DNA of 64,000 nucleotides from Ricordea florida (lineage: Eukaryota; Cnidaria; Anthozoa; Corallimorpharia; Ricordeidae), in contig OX453274.1 in the NCBI GenBank assembly GCA_949710005.1, forward strand, positions 37,936,714-38,000,713. The letters are read 5' to 3'. The translations under genes and the position numbers were made by a program. Below are positions 34,601-46,130 of the stretch, piece by piece; position 1 is the stretch's first letter; each line of letters starts with the position of its first letter. The notes beneath the pieces are model-generated. The model saw only the letters and a program-made list of their open reading frames with translations, searched no databases and was not told where the DNA came from.

Positions 34601-35951
34601 GATCTAGGACCAGCGTTTGTCCCTACACATTCAGGTTCCTAAGAGAACAATATTATTACTAATTGTGTTCCCTTGATCACTGCATAGTTTGATTACAAAT
34701 TATTATACTGCACTCTTGGATGTATATATTTTATCAATATCCTTAGGTTTTTGCTATAAATGTGGCTAAATGAAATTTAGGCAAAGTTAAAATCAAGCCA
34801 ATGCTGGTCAGCGGTTACCGACAGTCCATACGTGGGGAGTTCCAAGGCCATGTTTTCCCTGCTTTGCCTTTGCTCACTGGTTGTTTCGCCCTCCCTTTAC
34901 TCCCTGGTAAGTACTCCATAGTAAGTATATTTCCACACACTGTCTCCTCAGTGCTGTGTGACAGATGCCAGAGGTGGGCTGTGACTGGGCTGCCATGGAA
35001 ACCTCCTTGCTGCGAGGAGATTACTGCTCTCCTCATTTGCTACCTTTTAACTTAAGGCGCCTACCGTCCAATACCTCTATTGGTGAAGAGTTAAAACATG
35101 AATTAGACACTCACTGTTTTAATGGCTAAAAATGTTACTCCCTGGAATCCTTTCTTGGCATGTGAAGCTGAAATACAAGTTATATTTTAAGGTTCAGTTG
35201 TTCACTCTCTTACATTACATTTCATTTAAGCATCTACAAACTCAAAGTCAACCATTTTTTTAAATACCTTACCTGATGGTGTCTTTAAAGGTAAATTTCC
35301 AAGTTCAGTAAGTGGGCCTCTGTATGTAAAGATGAGGAAAACAACAAATGCATGATTAAAATTTACACTACAATACTGTGTTACATACTACAATATATAT
35401 ATATATAGTTGTGTAGAAAAGGTTTGCCAACGATGACGCTAGTGAGAAGGATCCCAAAGGATACACAACGCTTGCACTCGGTGGATTTAGATGGAATGAA
35501 GGAGAAACAGCGAACTTCTCACATGAGGTTTAATACAGTAAACGTTTCGCCCATTCGGGCTTCTTCAGTACAGTATGTTCACTATGTTCTTAAAAAGATT
35601 AAAAAGATTAAAAATACTTGGAATGAAATTTAGTCTCTTATATATGAAAAGGTGAACTTACAAACAATAAGGAAAGAAAATTACAAACAATAAAAATTTA
35701 CATCTAATAAAAAACCTAATGAATAGGGACTAATTTGTAATACAAGGCTCTAAGGCATTGCAAAATAGTTTTTTTAGATGCAAAAACAACAAGATCCCAA
35801 GACAGGGCCCAGAACAAAAGCGCTTTCTGACGCAACAAAAACAAGGTAGCAGGATCCATAGTGAACATACTGTACTGAAGAAGCCCGAATGGGCGAAACG
35901 TTTACAGTATTAAACCTCATGTGAGAAGTTCGCTGTTTCTCCTTCATTCCA

Positions 35952-36034
<83 letters not shown>

Positions 36035-36349
36035 GTGTAGAAAAGAAGGTTTGCCAACGATGACGCTAGTGAGAAGGATCCCAAAGGATACGCGACGCTT
36101 ACACTCGGTGGATTTAGTAGGAATGAAAGAGGAACAGCGAACTTCTCACATGAGGTTTAATACTGTAGACGTTTCGCCCATTCGGGCTTCTTCAGTACAG
36201 TATGTAAGATTAAAAAGATTACAAATACTTGGAATTCCAAGTATTTGTAATCTTTTTAATCTTACATACTGTACTGAAGAAGCCCGAATGGGCGAAACGT
36301 CTACAGTATTAAACCTCATGTGAGAAGTTCGCTGTTCCTCTTTCATTCC

Positions 36350-36396
<47 letters not shown>

Positions 36397-39151
36397 TGGA
36401 TAGTGACTTTTTCCAAGATGGGCAGGAGAAGGTGACCAGACAAAATGAAGAGAAAAGAAGGATGCCAGATATCAAAGAAGGAACTTTGTGAGGAAAAAAG
36501 CTCAAGAAGGATGGAACAGCAGAGAGTAGACTGAGAAAGATGAAACGGAGCTGGCAAGTAGAATTAATGGATAGATGCATGATAACACATGAAAAGATAC
36601 ATGTAACATACACACACCTTACACCTGAATCTACAGGTTTCAGGATTGATCTTGTCATTTCACTAACAAGGTCAGATGCCTGAGGAATAGAAAGATAAAA
36701 TAAGTTAAATCAAAGTTATTGTAGTGTTTAGCTGTTAGTTCTCTTGAGACATTTCGTGATAGTATACATGATGTACTATAAGTTCGAAAGGGGTCTCGGG
36801 TTGTTGTAAGCATGGCGTGTTGTGCAGTGGATTAAAAGAGTTTTTGAAGAGTTTAATCCGTGTTAAATCCGTGTGTTTTACCGGCCATCACCACAGTTGT
36901 TGATACTGTAGTGAGCATGACTTGACGTGCCATGACAAAAAGTATAGTTGCATAATAGTTTTGGTGTAATAGTTAAAAATTAATGGTCTATCACATACAA
37001 ATCACCAGGTGTAAGATGTATTTCTAGTTTTGCCAATGATTCAGCATGAGTCACATTTACTCAGCGTGATTCAAAGCATAACCATGTTGAACTCCCTTCT
37101 GTTGATATTTCCATGTCTAGCAACTGTAGCATGTTGTAACAATTATAAATAGAATGTTGTAACTTATGAATACAGTGGTGATTTCAATAAAGCAGTAGTT
37201 CCAAGTAGTTACTCTGTGCAAGCAAGTCCCAGCTCTGGGTTTAACAGTTACCAAGACTTGAGACAGTCCTGCACTACAATACTATAATTAATGAAATAAT
37301 GATAATAATAATAGCAATAAAATTAATTATTATCATTACTATTATATTTAGCCTTCTGAATAAAAGATGTGGCCAGCAAACTCTCACACTTCAAACTGGA
37401 TACTGGCAGGGTAGTGGACAATAAAATAACAATTATTAATCAATATTAGCAGTGAAGGGACGTGTAGTAAATACTAGTTCATTTTGTAGAGCAAACAAAG
37501 CATTACCCTTGATGTAACAAATCACCAGTAGCTAAAACTATCAAAATGTTACTGATATGCTTAAACAACAGCAGCAATCTCAATTTATCCCTGTAAAATA
37601 CTGTCATTTTACCTCTGTAATACCAACATCATTCACTTTCCCTCCACTTGCTGAAATCAAACACAACAAGTTACAGTTTTCATCCACAAATTTTAAGAAA
37701 CCGTAAATGACAGTTGGTTGACAAGTAACCTAAAATAAAATGATTCAGCAGTTACCCAAATAATCCTTCAGTTTCATCTTTCGTATGTCCTGTTTAAAGA
37801 CAAATCACAAAAAATCATCACTATTTAAGAGTTACAATAAAACACACGCCATTCTCAAGTAAAGGTACAGATGAGACATGTATTTACCAGAGGGAGTCTA
37901 AGTATTTCCAAGGAATATGCCCCGTTCACTTTACAGATCATATCACTGCCTCTTGCACTAATCTTTTTCAGGCGTTCTTCAACTGGATGGAATCAAAAAA
38001 ACAAAAGGTATGTATAGTGTCTGACACTGACAGTAAAACAAGTACTTTTAAACATGTCTAAATCTCTGGTGCAAATTGGGCATTTACAGATATATTACTG
38101 AACTATGATATATTTACAGTACAATGAACTCAACCGGAGCCATCCAATATTAATCAGCCAAACACAGGTCATGTCAGCTACCAAAAAGGCATCTGACTTT
38201 GATAGTTTGTTAGCCACTCAAAAACCAGTCACAACAAAGAAGTCTAACTTCAGTAGTCCATTAGCCAATCAAAAATGAGAACCAATGCTTTAACTTTCAA
38301 ACTGTATGTGGCCTCAGTTGAGTTTGTTGCTGCAATGTAATAATCACCAGGCACGTAATATAAGGTGGCCGTTTCATGAACAGTGTGGTTAGTTACTTTT
38401 GTCCCAGGTTTCAAAATATTGTTTTCTTTGTTTTAAACTCATTATTATACATATATTGTAGCCTGCATGACTGGCATTCAAAGGGGAAGGAGGAGGGAAG
38501 GGGGGAGTTTGTTGCCATGTCCTCACTCTTCGTGCTCAAATGCCTTACACCAAAATCCCCCTTCACTTCAAACACCAAACATGCAGGCTATATCAAGCAT
38601 TATAATGCTCAAAAACATAACTAACATAAAATGCACACAACTAGACTCCACTGGACATGCATGGAAGCTAGCTTGTCTACTGGATATCCATATGATGGCT
38701 ATTGTTGGGCATCGGTGTATACTGCTATCCAGGACAGCACTATACACCGATGCCCAATAATAGCCATCATAGCCAGTTCATAGCTGTTGACATATTATGA
38801 ATTACTAACTGTAGCCCCTGGATGGCGAGGGTGGCGATACCTAACGGACCCGATGAGCTCGAGCTCAGGCAGTTGCAATAAGATTTGACAAACTGTTCAC
38901 GGGCTGATAGATGGCAAGTAAGATAAAAAATGCTAGGAAGGCACTTACCAGATTGTAAATTACCAGTTTTTAAAATTTATGAACTTATTGTGTTTGCCAT
39001 AAAGGTTACCTTGAGTGTTGAAATCTTTCAGGTAAACATCCAACTTCGCTTTGCGTTCATCCAAATTCATCGACGTGTCCAGCTCGCCTTCAGGAAGCTT
39101 TGGACGCATCCGGCTCGTTTGATTTTTCCTCGTATTCTTCCTTTTGGGCAT
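31639..39151 (-). CDS. CDCA8: Borealin, chromosomal passenger complex subunit (3' end missing)
   Basis: Minus-strand gene with twelve exons: 39151-39010, 37982-37888, 37789-37756, 37650-37613, 36679-36625, 35317-35273, 35167-35115, 34638-34585, 34443-34328, 33836-33744, 32657-32570 and 31728-31639. The phases join throughout and give 301 residues before a short missing last exon. Borealin forms the passenger complex helix bundle with survivin and INCENP and targets Aurora B to centromeres. The N-terminus has KLDVYLKDFNTQ and AYSLEILRLPL, the conserved bundle helix (human has NIEILRLPKAL). The middle is basic and Ser/Thr/Pro-rich with FTPMITPKFDP. The C-terminal part has IMSLSGSPIV and VVIPLGDGR, like the human dimerisation domain. 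Exons 6 and 7 are the least certain. It is divergent from TMEM147 with 231 bp between start codons. Confidence 0.88.
32235..32525. repeat. Repeat module A, copy 2
   Basis: Matches 29345-29650, including the GGTCCGT start, the AACTGTGCCC/GGGCACAGTT hairpin and the GGACCGGTCACG..AGCCAATCAAATT end. It lies just downstream of borealin exon 11, in the intron before exon 12. Confidence 0.75.
32868..33021. repeat. Inverted-repeat element with GTTTAGCG termini
   Basis: GTGGTTTAGCG at the left pairs with CGCTAAACCAC at the right. Internally, GCGTCATCACAGTGGT pairs with ACCACTGTGATGACGC. It is a MITE-like element in a borealin intron. Confidence 0.7.
33178..33577. repeat. Module B flanked by 90-bp direct repeats
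   Basis: ACATCGACGCG...TCTAGACTCTTATCG occurs at about 33182-33272 and again at 33489-33577. Module B (33283-33490, related to 29127-29340) sits between them. This suggests a mobile unit with long flanking repeats or a tandem duplication. Confidence 0.6.
34060..34270 (-). mobile_element. LINE fragment, ORF2 C-terminal part
   Basis: The minus strand reads PIQLNGIVIDRVCSYKFSGI followed by SNDLSWNERCDTVHKKATKR and LFALQTL. That is the post-catalytic region of a CR1/jockey-type reverse transcriptase. It is a short relic in the borealin intron between exons 9 and 10. Confidence 0.75.
35405..35955. mobile_element. Penelope-like inverted repeat pair, copy 1
   Basis: 35409-35574 and, inverted, 35862-35951 share the same sequence, separated by about 290 bp of other DNA. 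Each half contains a hammerhead-ribozyme-like core (35534-35574 on the minus strand, 35868-35909 on the plus strand). The pair ends in a (TA)n run. Head-to-tail or inverted terminal repeats with hammerhead motifs are a known trait of Penelope-like elements. No GIY-YIG or reverse transcriptase is left here, so this is a terminal remnant. Confidence 0.6.
35953..36031. repeat. (TA)n microsatellite
   Basis: About 39 uninterrupted TA units between the two Penelope-like blocks. A second run of about 21 units lies at 36353-36394. Confidence 0.95.
36032..36354. mobile_element. Penelope-like inverted repeat, copy 2, with perfect palindrome
   Basis: 36115-36354 is a perfect palindrome of 2 x 120 bp centred on GGAATTCC at 36231-36238. 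As a result the same peptide frame appears at 36117-36323 and on the opposite strand. Each arm carries one hammerhead-like core (36161-36202 minus, 36267-36308 plus). 36032-36114 repeats the start of copy 1 (35405-35500). It lies in the borealin intron between exons 5 and 6. Confidence 0.85.
38690..38771. repeat. Short perfect hairpin element
   Basis: TATGATGGCTATTGTTGGGC pairs with GCCCAATAATAGCCATCATA, and the inner CATCGGTGTATA and GTGCTGTCCTGGATAGC portions also pair. The arms are about 38 bp. It lies in borealin intron 1. Confidence 0.7.
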
Positions 39152-39382
39152 TCTGGTTGAACAACTTGTAAGCTACAACGCGAAGGGTTAGAACAACAAC
39201 GAAACGAAAATCGCCCGCCAAACTAAATGTCAATTAAATAGCAATTTTGAAATCAGCGCTTCAGTTTGGTGAGCCCGCGATTGACGTTAAACATTTGCGT
39301 GGCTACAAAGTCACAGTTGCTTTGTCGTGCGGTTAGGAAGCAGTTCGGAACTTGCAAATTTATTTAAATTCGGAGAAAAAAA
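39152..39382. promoter_or_regulatory. Bidirectional promoter, borealin / TMEM147
   Basis: Only 231 bp separate the divergent start codons of borealin (39151, minus) and TMEM147 (39383, plus). No TATA box in a convincing position. The interval must hold both 5' UTRs and core promoters. Inferred from layout only. Confidence 0.6.
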
Positions 39383-42300
39383 ATGACTCTATTCCACTTT
39401 GGTAACTGCCTAGCCCTTGCGTACTTTCCTTACTTTATTGTATACAAGTGTTCTGGGCTGTAAGTATGCAGACTTGTAGGAATAATTTCCATCTGCGCGG
39501 CCACTTTTCCACTTCGATTTTCTGTGGTTAATCACGTGAGTTTTTTCTTGTTTTTCTTGTAGTAATGCTCATCTGAGCTTGTTCTGTTCTTCCCTTCTTA
39601 AGGTCTGAATATAGTGCATTCTGGAGATGCGTAAAAGCCGGAGCTGCATACTTAGTAACTCAACTTTGCAAGGTATATACTTTATCTGCAAGGTTGTAGC
39701 GGTTCTGTCCTCGTATACTGGTACACGAGGGAATAACCATGTATTTTTTTGTTTAGGAGTCATCGTTTAGCTCTGATGTATTGTTTGGGCTCTTGTGTAC
39801 CGGTACACGAGGACAGAACCGCTGTAGCTGTACTTTCTTTCCGGTAAAAATTTAATTTAAATTCGATCGTTTTGAATAATTATTCGAAAGAGTCGGCTGT
39901 GTTTTTTTTTTGAATGCGTAATACACGTAGAGGCTTGAAACAGGAAAATGTATGTAATTTATTTCGGAAAAACTCAAGTTTTGAATGGATCATGTGTTCT
40001 GATTCTATATGGCTTTTTTAACAGATGCTGGTGTTAGCAACGTTCTTCCCTACTTCTGATGTCTCCCCTGGCTACATGGATTTCATGGGAGTAAGTCAGA
40101 GTCAGAACGTTGTTCAAACTGTTGTTTTCTTGTTATTCTGAACAAGCATATGTATGTAATCATCATACTATGGTTCTCTGTAATCGGTCTGAATAAACAC
40201 AGAATTTCAATATTATTTCTAAAAGTTTTAAAGCCACTATTCACTGAAACTGAAGAGAATTAAAAATTATTGTTTTAGTATAATTGTACCAATGAATTGA
40301 CCTCAGGTTTGGGTTTAGAAATAGCTCCAACTCAAGAAATGATGCTGGCCTATTTTTTTGGTAAGATGTCCTCTGCACAGGTCCCTACTTCATTATGCAT
40401 GCTGTAGCTGAATTGTCTTGAGAAGTGCGCATGCAAACATTTCTGAGAACGAAACCGTACGGCTACAGCATGCATAATGAAGCAGGGACCTGTGAGGAAA
40501 TCTTACCTGTTTTTGCTCTATTAATCAAAAACCCTAGAAACCCCAGCACTATTCACCTGGTAGGAGGGGGGTAGGGTTGAATATCCTAAGACAGTGAGGC
40601 AATCAGATTGCTCAAAATGTGAAGGTGGCTGAGTTGGTATAATTTACTGAATGGATGTACTGATTGCTTATGGATTTGTTTGTGTCTTTTAGGAGTTTTT
40701 GAGATCCACTGTAGACTTTGCAGATCTTGTTGGACTTCACTTGCTAATGACAAAGATTGCTGGCAAGGGGGAGCTCAAGGTGTTGGTTGCTGGTGTAGGT
40801 GGGTTTTTGTCTTTTTGACAACTTTTTCAAATCAGTTGCAGCAAGGCACCAGTATAGAACTAGCTAGCCTGGCCTTGAAGTCTTCATATTGTCGTCCTTC
40901 AACTCGTACTAACTATGGTAAATTTAGTATTTGCTTCATAGGAGCCTCTTTGTGGAATAATATCGTAGAATCATTAACAGAACTTATCTTTGATAATTTG
41001 AAGGGTTCAGTAAGTAGTGCTGTTGTAATCTCTTACTAGGTTTCCCCTTATTCTCCCTTTTTTTTTATTTCTGCTGAATTTTACATTATTAGCTCTCTGT
41101 TGGTCTCTATTTATTTTATACTTGTGCATCACGTGAATATTTTAAATTTAGAATACTGGGTAACTTATTTATCTGCTTGCTGGCTAGATTAGCTTCTTTA
41201 GTGTACTTTTAAACAGTATTATGCCTTATATGTGTATTACTTTTTTATTATTTGTATGTTTGGTGTTTAGATAAAGGTGTTGTTGTGGGTAAAAGTATGT
41301 CTGACTTACCAGTAGTTCTGTACAATGCGCTATTTAGAAGCCGAGAAACCTGTGCATTCCCTTTAAAGACTGAACCCATGCTGAGATGTTTACTTTGTTT
41401 TATCATTGTGTGTGAAATACTCAGCAAGATCTCCTATTACTTTGCATTATGTGTCCACTACCAAAATTCATAGTCAAAACTTGCAAAAACCAAAATCATT
41501 TTTCCTGTTTCAAACCAAGCTTCGTTATCTCAATTTTTTTATTCCCTTGTCTTAATTGGCAGGGGAGCAGTAATAAGAATGTGGACACTACATTTTACAT
41601 ACCTTAAATGCTTTAATAAGCCCCCTTCTCTAATAAGCCCTCCTTTACAGCTTCAATATCATAAGCCCCTCCTCTCCAATAAGCCCCCTCCCCTCCCTTT
41701 GAATTGACTATGACCATGGGGGTGATGAAAGTTGATTTAAATGTTAAGATGTGCCTACTACTATATACTGTTCACAAAATTTATTAAAGCTGAGTGAAAT
41801 TTTAGGACGCTGAAATTTTGACACTTGAGTTTTTAATAAGCCTCCTCTCTCTTATATATCATCCCCCTTCTATGATCCCCAGAATTAAATAAGCCCCCTT
41901 GGGGCTTATTAGAGCATTAAATTTTACGCATTGACACATACACTGACAGTAATTTCTTTTCTTACAGGGTGGGCCACAGCAGAGCTTATTATGACGCGCC
42001 TTGTTCCCTTGTGGGTGGGTGCAAGGGGAATAGAATTTGACTGGAAATATATACAGATGAGCTTTGATGCTAATGTTAGTCTTGTAAGTGATAATTCAGT
42101 GGTCATAAGATTTTTTATGTTTGAGCTATCTAAATTGTGATCGCATCATTTTCAAATGTACAAAACTGTACTGGTATGCAGATGCAATAGAAAAAAGTTC
42201 TCCTGTTCTTTTTGCTGTTTAATCTACTTCTTAGGTCTTTTAAGAGAGGTTTTCAGCTCAATGTGAAGAGATGCTTTTGTATCACTAAAACTGTTTTTTT

Positions 42301-44133
42301 TTATTACTGTGATAGGGGATTGGCTAGAGAATGTTTTAAACAAAGAGAAATAAACAAAAACCAGTGATAAACTACTTGCATACAAATTTCTGAGCTAAGT
42401 TCTGATCGATTCTTTGGATTGTGCACAACATATAGTATTGTGATTGACCATTATACTTTAGGTTTCATTTTACATCCTTTGTTAAAATCTGCTCAAATTG
42501 TGAAAATTATCATAAAATGTACAGTGCACCTTTTGTACAGTTATAGAGCAAATTACGTCCATTTTAAACGAAATGTGAAACCTTTGTAGAGATTCGATTG
42601 TTTTGATACTTCAGTGCTCGACCTTAACTTTTTAAATCGCTGGTCCTTGGACTAGTTGAACTGAAAATTTACAAGTCCTGAGTAAATCTGTGGTAGTCCT
42701 GTGGTAGTCGGAACATTGCAAGGAACGCATGGAAACAGCGTTTACAAGACGTATATTTTGTTTTCACCTTGTATTATTTTTTAAACATTACAAACTACAA
42801 AGTAGTTACTGGTCCTGTGACTAGTGGTCCAGAAGCATTTTGCACTAGTCCGGGACTAGTGGACTACCGCTAAGGTCGAGCACTGTACTTGATTGTCATT
42901 GGGTAATTTTGAATGAAAATTTGTGTGGGTGGCCTTGGCTCAAGTAGTCCCGCTGTAAACAAATTAAATTGTTGTTTCCTTTCAGATGCAGCACATCTCT
43001 ACAGCAGCGCTAGTTTGGTTATGGAGTCGGACTGACCTGCAGAAGTCATATCTTCCTGTTGTCATGGTTTTCATGTCTCTTACATGCTACAGACCTCTTC
43101 TGTTTGAGTAAGAAATTAATTGTGTTGGAAAAGCTCTGTGTATTTTTTAATATACATTATCAGTTTTCTTTTAAATTTGTTGAAAATCGTTCAGTAAGTA
43201 GAAGACACTCTTGGTTGACTTTTCAGCAAATCCTTTCCTCAAAATTTCATATTGTTTTCACTCCTTTGTGCCATTTCACTCTTGGTCTTGCTCTGTTTTG
43301 GATTTTATGTGTTCTCAAGTTTTACTTCTGTACTCAAATTTTATTTACTCCAGACCTGGTATACCTAAATAATCCTAAAATCTCAGTAAGTTTTTATTCT
43401 GGATTGAAACATGATTTCTATCTTGAAATATCTACTTAAAATGCTGTTAAAGATGGTATTGTTATTATCAGTAATTGTTACTGTTATATACCTAGACTTT
43501 CACTCAACAAAACAAGCACTGTGATTGGCTGATTCTTGGTCACATGCCCCCAATAAAATTTAAATGTATCCCGACCAGGATACATTTGCGCATTTGTTGC
43601 CCGCATGCCAGTTGTGCTGTCTTAATTTGTTTGTTTTTGCCATAGTTTATTTAAGGGAAAGTCTAAATATATAACAAAGCACTTAACGTATGGTCCCTCA
43701 GGAAACTAGTTACGGTGGTTTTGTTTTCCTTGATTTCTGATGACATCAGGACTCCCTGGAAAAAAAAACTTACTGTTTCCCTCGTGACCATACATTAAGT
43801 GTATAATATCTACCTGAAATCCTATTAAAGAAGGTTTTATTATCATTATTATTATTATTATAAACAATTGTTATTATTAACCAGTCTGCTGTAGATACAA
43901 TGTGTTGTGTATTTATTTTGATGTGGAGTACTTCCCCAAAATGACACTTGGGCATTCAAAATTTAATTGAAATCTAACTTGTAGCCTTTTTTTCTTGTAG
44001 AGTAATTAGCCATGTCCTTGGTATTCATTCATGGAGCTTACTGCTGCTGAAGGCTGCATTTTCATCCTGTATTGGAGTTGTAGCACTGCAACTTTATCTA
44101 AGTCTAACCACTGGAAAACAAACCAGGATGTAA
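39383..44133 (+). CDS. TMEM147: Transmembrane protein 147 (BOS/nicalin-NOMO complex subunit)
   Basis: Seven exons: 39383-39459, 39603-39672, 40025-40090, 40693-40798, 41968-42083, 42986-43107 and 44001-44133. All have GT-AG borders and phases that join, giving 229 residues (human 224). The start [18 protein letters not shown] is almost identical to the human protein. Other conserved blocks are [40 protein letters not shown] and [10 protein letters not shown]. It is a polytopic ER and nuclear-envelope protein that works with nicalin and NOMO in the multipass translocon. The introns carry several MITEs. A polyadenylation signal candidate (AATAAA) begins within the stop-codon region at 44132, and another lies near 44607. 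Confidence 0.97.
39698..39823. repeat. MITE in TMEM147 intron 2
   Basis: AGCGGTTCTGTCCTCGT at the left pairs with ACGAGGACAGAACCGCT at the right. Next to each end is a small palindrome (GTATACTGGTACAC / GTGTACCGGTACAC). Confidence 0.75.
40221..40620. repeat. Diverged module B with a younger MITE inside
   Basis: ATTCACTGAAACTGAAGAGAA and, at the far end, GTTGAATATCCTAAGACAGT match module B (29127, 33283). The MITE at 40361-40506 interrupts it, so module B is older than that MITE family here. It lies in TMEM147 intron 3. Confidence 0.6.
40361..40506. mobile_element. MITE family with CACAGGTCCCTACTTCATTA arms, copy 1
   Basis: A 146-bp foldback whose ends read GTAAGAT..TGCACAGGTCCCTAC and the reverse complement ending ATCTTAC. 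Two more copies occur in this window (45345-45492 and 46878-47013). Confidence 0.8.
41600..41910 (+). repeat. AATAAGCCCC-rich repeat tract
   Basis: The motif AATAAGCCCC(CT) recurs at least five times, at irregular spacing, and ends in an inverted copy (GGGGCTTATT) near 41900. It lies in TMEM147 intron 4, about 60 bp before exon 5. Probably a decayed element. Confidence 0.6.
42613..42884. mobile_element. MITE with AGTGCTCGACCTTA ends
   Basis: AGTGCTCGACCTTAACTTTT pairs with TAAGGTCGAGCACT. The interior repeats the words GACTAGT and TGGTAGTCC. It lies in TMEM147 intron 5. About 270 bp. Confidence 0.75.
43680..43801. repeat. Short foldback in TMEM147 intron 6
   Basis: CACTTAACGTATGGTC at the left pairs with GACCATACATTAAGTG at the right. 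GGAAACTAGTTA and TTACTGTTTCC continue the arms. Confidence 0.65.
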
Positions 44134-45205
44134 ATAAAGCTCTTCACAATCTCAATATTAAAAACCTTCAAAGAAGCCCTTTTAAGTACTTGTTATTAAT
44201 TTCTTTGATTTGTTTAATACTCTATTAAAAGTCTACTCATTTCCAATACACCTGCATCGACTAGAGTCATCTACAAGCACTGACAGCTCGACTTTTGGAA
44301 GTGTAGTGGCAAATATTTTCAAATTTTACTGAAGTGGAAATCCAAAGTTGAAATGCTGATGGGAATTAAAACTGAACGACATCGGAGAATACAAAATGTT
44401 GATGACTCGTCACCACTCAACCAAGTCCTCACAACACAAACAAACGCAAAGACTGGCATGCAATGTGGGTATATTGGACAACCCTCTTAAAGTCTCACCA
44501 GAATACAATGTCATATGGTCTTAACTTTTTATTAAAAGTAAAGCACAAAGACTAGTTTGACTTCGTTAGATAGCAGAAGCTGCTACTAACTAAAAGATAT
44601 TGTGCAATAAAGTATTCATCATTTACTGCTTGAAGATAACTTTGTGACATCCGTTGGTCTTTTTTATGTTTGCATTGTCATGAATATATAATTATTTAAA
44701 AGTTAGATAATAAAGTAAAAGAGCTTACATTCATATTTCCCTGCATCAATAGCAGAGGTCTTTACTCAAAAGTCCTAACGGAGAATCTTGCTACATTTAG
44801 TGCCTATTTTTAATATTACTGGGGCCAATTGTTCGAAGGCCAATTAGCGCTAATCCAAAGTTAAATTTTAACCCGGGTTTCTTTTCTTCTTGTTAAAAAG
44901 CATTTTCTCTGATAACTTTTTCTATTTTTTTCAGAGCATACAATTATCACATTGTATTCAAAAAGAATTATACTAAATGTTCTTTTTTAGCCCTGTATCT
45001 GCATTTAAATTTCGCACTAACGTTGGGTTACCTTAACCCTGCTTCGAACGACCCAGCCCTGGAGGGAAGCTGCATGCTTATTGATGCAACATTATTGGGT
45101 GTTAATTGTAATAACCATTTACACTCCCTGCTGTATGTTGTGCCGTTTAAATTTACAGTCATATCCCAGAATGCATCGCAAGTCCTAACATGCCATTTTC
45201 AACAT

Positions 45206-45302
45206 TCGCGCCGATGAAGGGCTAACGCTCGAAACATCAGCACCTCCCTTTTACCTTACGGTGGTATAACTTACTTAATCAACTCGTTTGATTTACCCAG
45301 TT
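45206..45302 (+). repeat. Hammerhead-like repeat family, copy 2
   Basis: The core CCGATGAAGGGCTAACGCTC followed by GAAACATCAGC matches 10551-10581 and the complement of 51968-51998. Downstream it shares CTCCCTTTTACCTTACGGTG and the AACTCGTTTGATTTACCCA arm with those copies. Confidence 0.65.
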
Positions 45303-45344
45303 TGTCGTTTTCAACATCACACGGTATCAGTGCTGCAAAATTCG

Positions 45345-45492
45345 GTAAGATTTCCGCACAGGTCCCTACTTCATTATGCATTCTGTAACTATGCTATTTC
45401 GTTCTTCGAACACAAGAAATATTTGCACGTGCATTACACCAGACAAGACAGCTTCAGCATACATAATGAAGTAGGGACCTGTGTGGAAATCA
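45345..45492. mobile_element. MITE family with CACAGGTCCCTACTTCATTA arms, copy 2
   Basis: Left arm TTTCCGCACAGGTCCCTACT, right arm AGTAGGGACCTGTGTGGAAA. Same family as 40361-40506. Confidence 0.8.
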
Positions 45493-46130
45493 TTTCCAAA
45501 ATTCACATGGATTTGGGAATGATTGATATAACTTGACACAAGCCAAGAACTTGTCTAGAAACCTATATCTTTTGATACCAAATTTTATCTACCACGGTTG
45601 TGTAGAGAGGCTTAAGGCCTTGGGTTTACAGTGCAGGTCAATAAGACGACGGATTTTACTCTGGCTAATACCAGACGATTTTACTCGTCACAGGGAGACC
45701 CCTTAGGGCTTAAAGGGTTAAAAGGGTAGCTATTGTTTCACGTCTATAAGTTTTACTCAATTGATCCCTGGAATCTGTAAGTTGTTACATTGCTGCTCAT
45801 TCAGTTATCTTAAAGCTATTTCCAAAGAAATGAGCTGTAGCCTCCACTACAGCAAGTAATGGCCAGAAAGAGTTAAGATGGTTTCAACATAATTTATTTC
45901 AGGGAAGGAAGCTCTTATTAACACGCATATTACATAAATGTAAAGATTCCACACAAGATACAAGACAAAATTGGTTGTAAGTTCCATAAAACCCTTTTCT
46001 GCAATCGGTTCATCTCATCTCATCTCAGCCTTTAGTAATCCTCCAAAATAGTTAATTCCGTCGATGTTCAATCCCATACAGTACTGGTTTACAGAACTTC
46101 ACCTTTGTACTAATAGCACGTCTCTCTTCA

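Larger units (their letters stand above)
44134..46130. other. Intergenic between TMEM147 and ATP5PF (tail to tail)
   Basis: The two genes converge here, so this holds both 3' UTRs. It is largely MITEs: 44821-45055 (ends GGGGCCAATTGTTCGAAGG and CTTCGAACGACCCAGCCC, reminiscent of the Harbinger ends at 53382), 45206-45302 (hammerhead-like family), 45345-45492 (second CACAGGTCCCTAC MITE) and 45600-45722 (relative of 9335-9428). No exon seen. Confidence 0.6.

Noticed and set aside
35391..36394. Promoter or nuclear matrix attachment role for the long TA tracts
   Set aside because: TA microsatellites next to Penelope-like repeats are sufficiently explained as insertion-associated simple repeats; nothing else supports a regulatory role.
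36033..36658. ORFs on both strands sharing the same C-terminal peptide
   Set aside because: A consequence of the perfect palindrome at 36115-36354; the minus-strand frame also reads through (TA)n.
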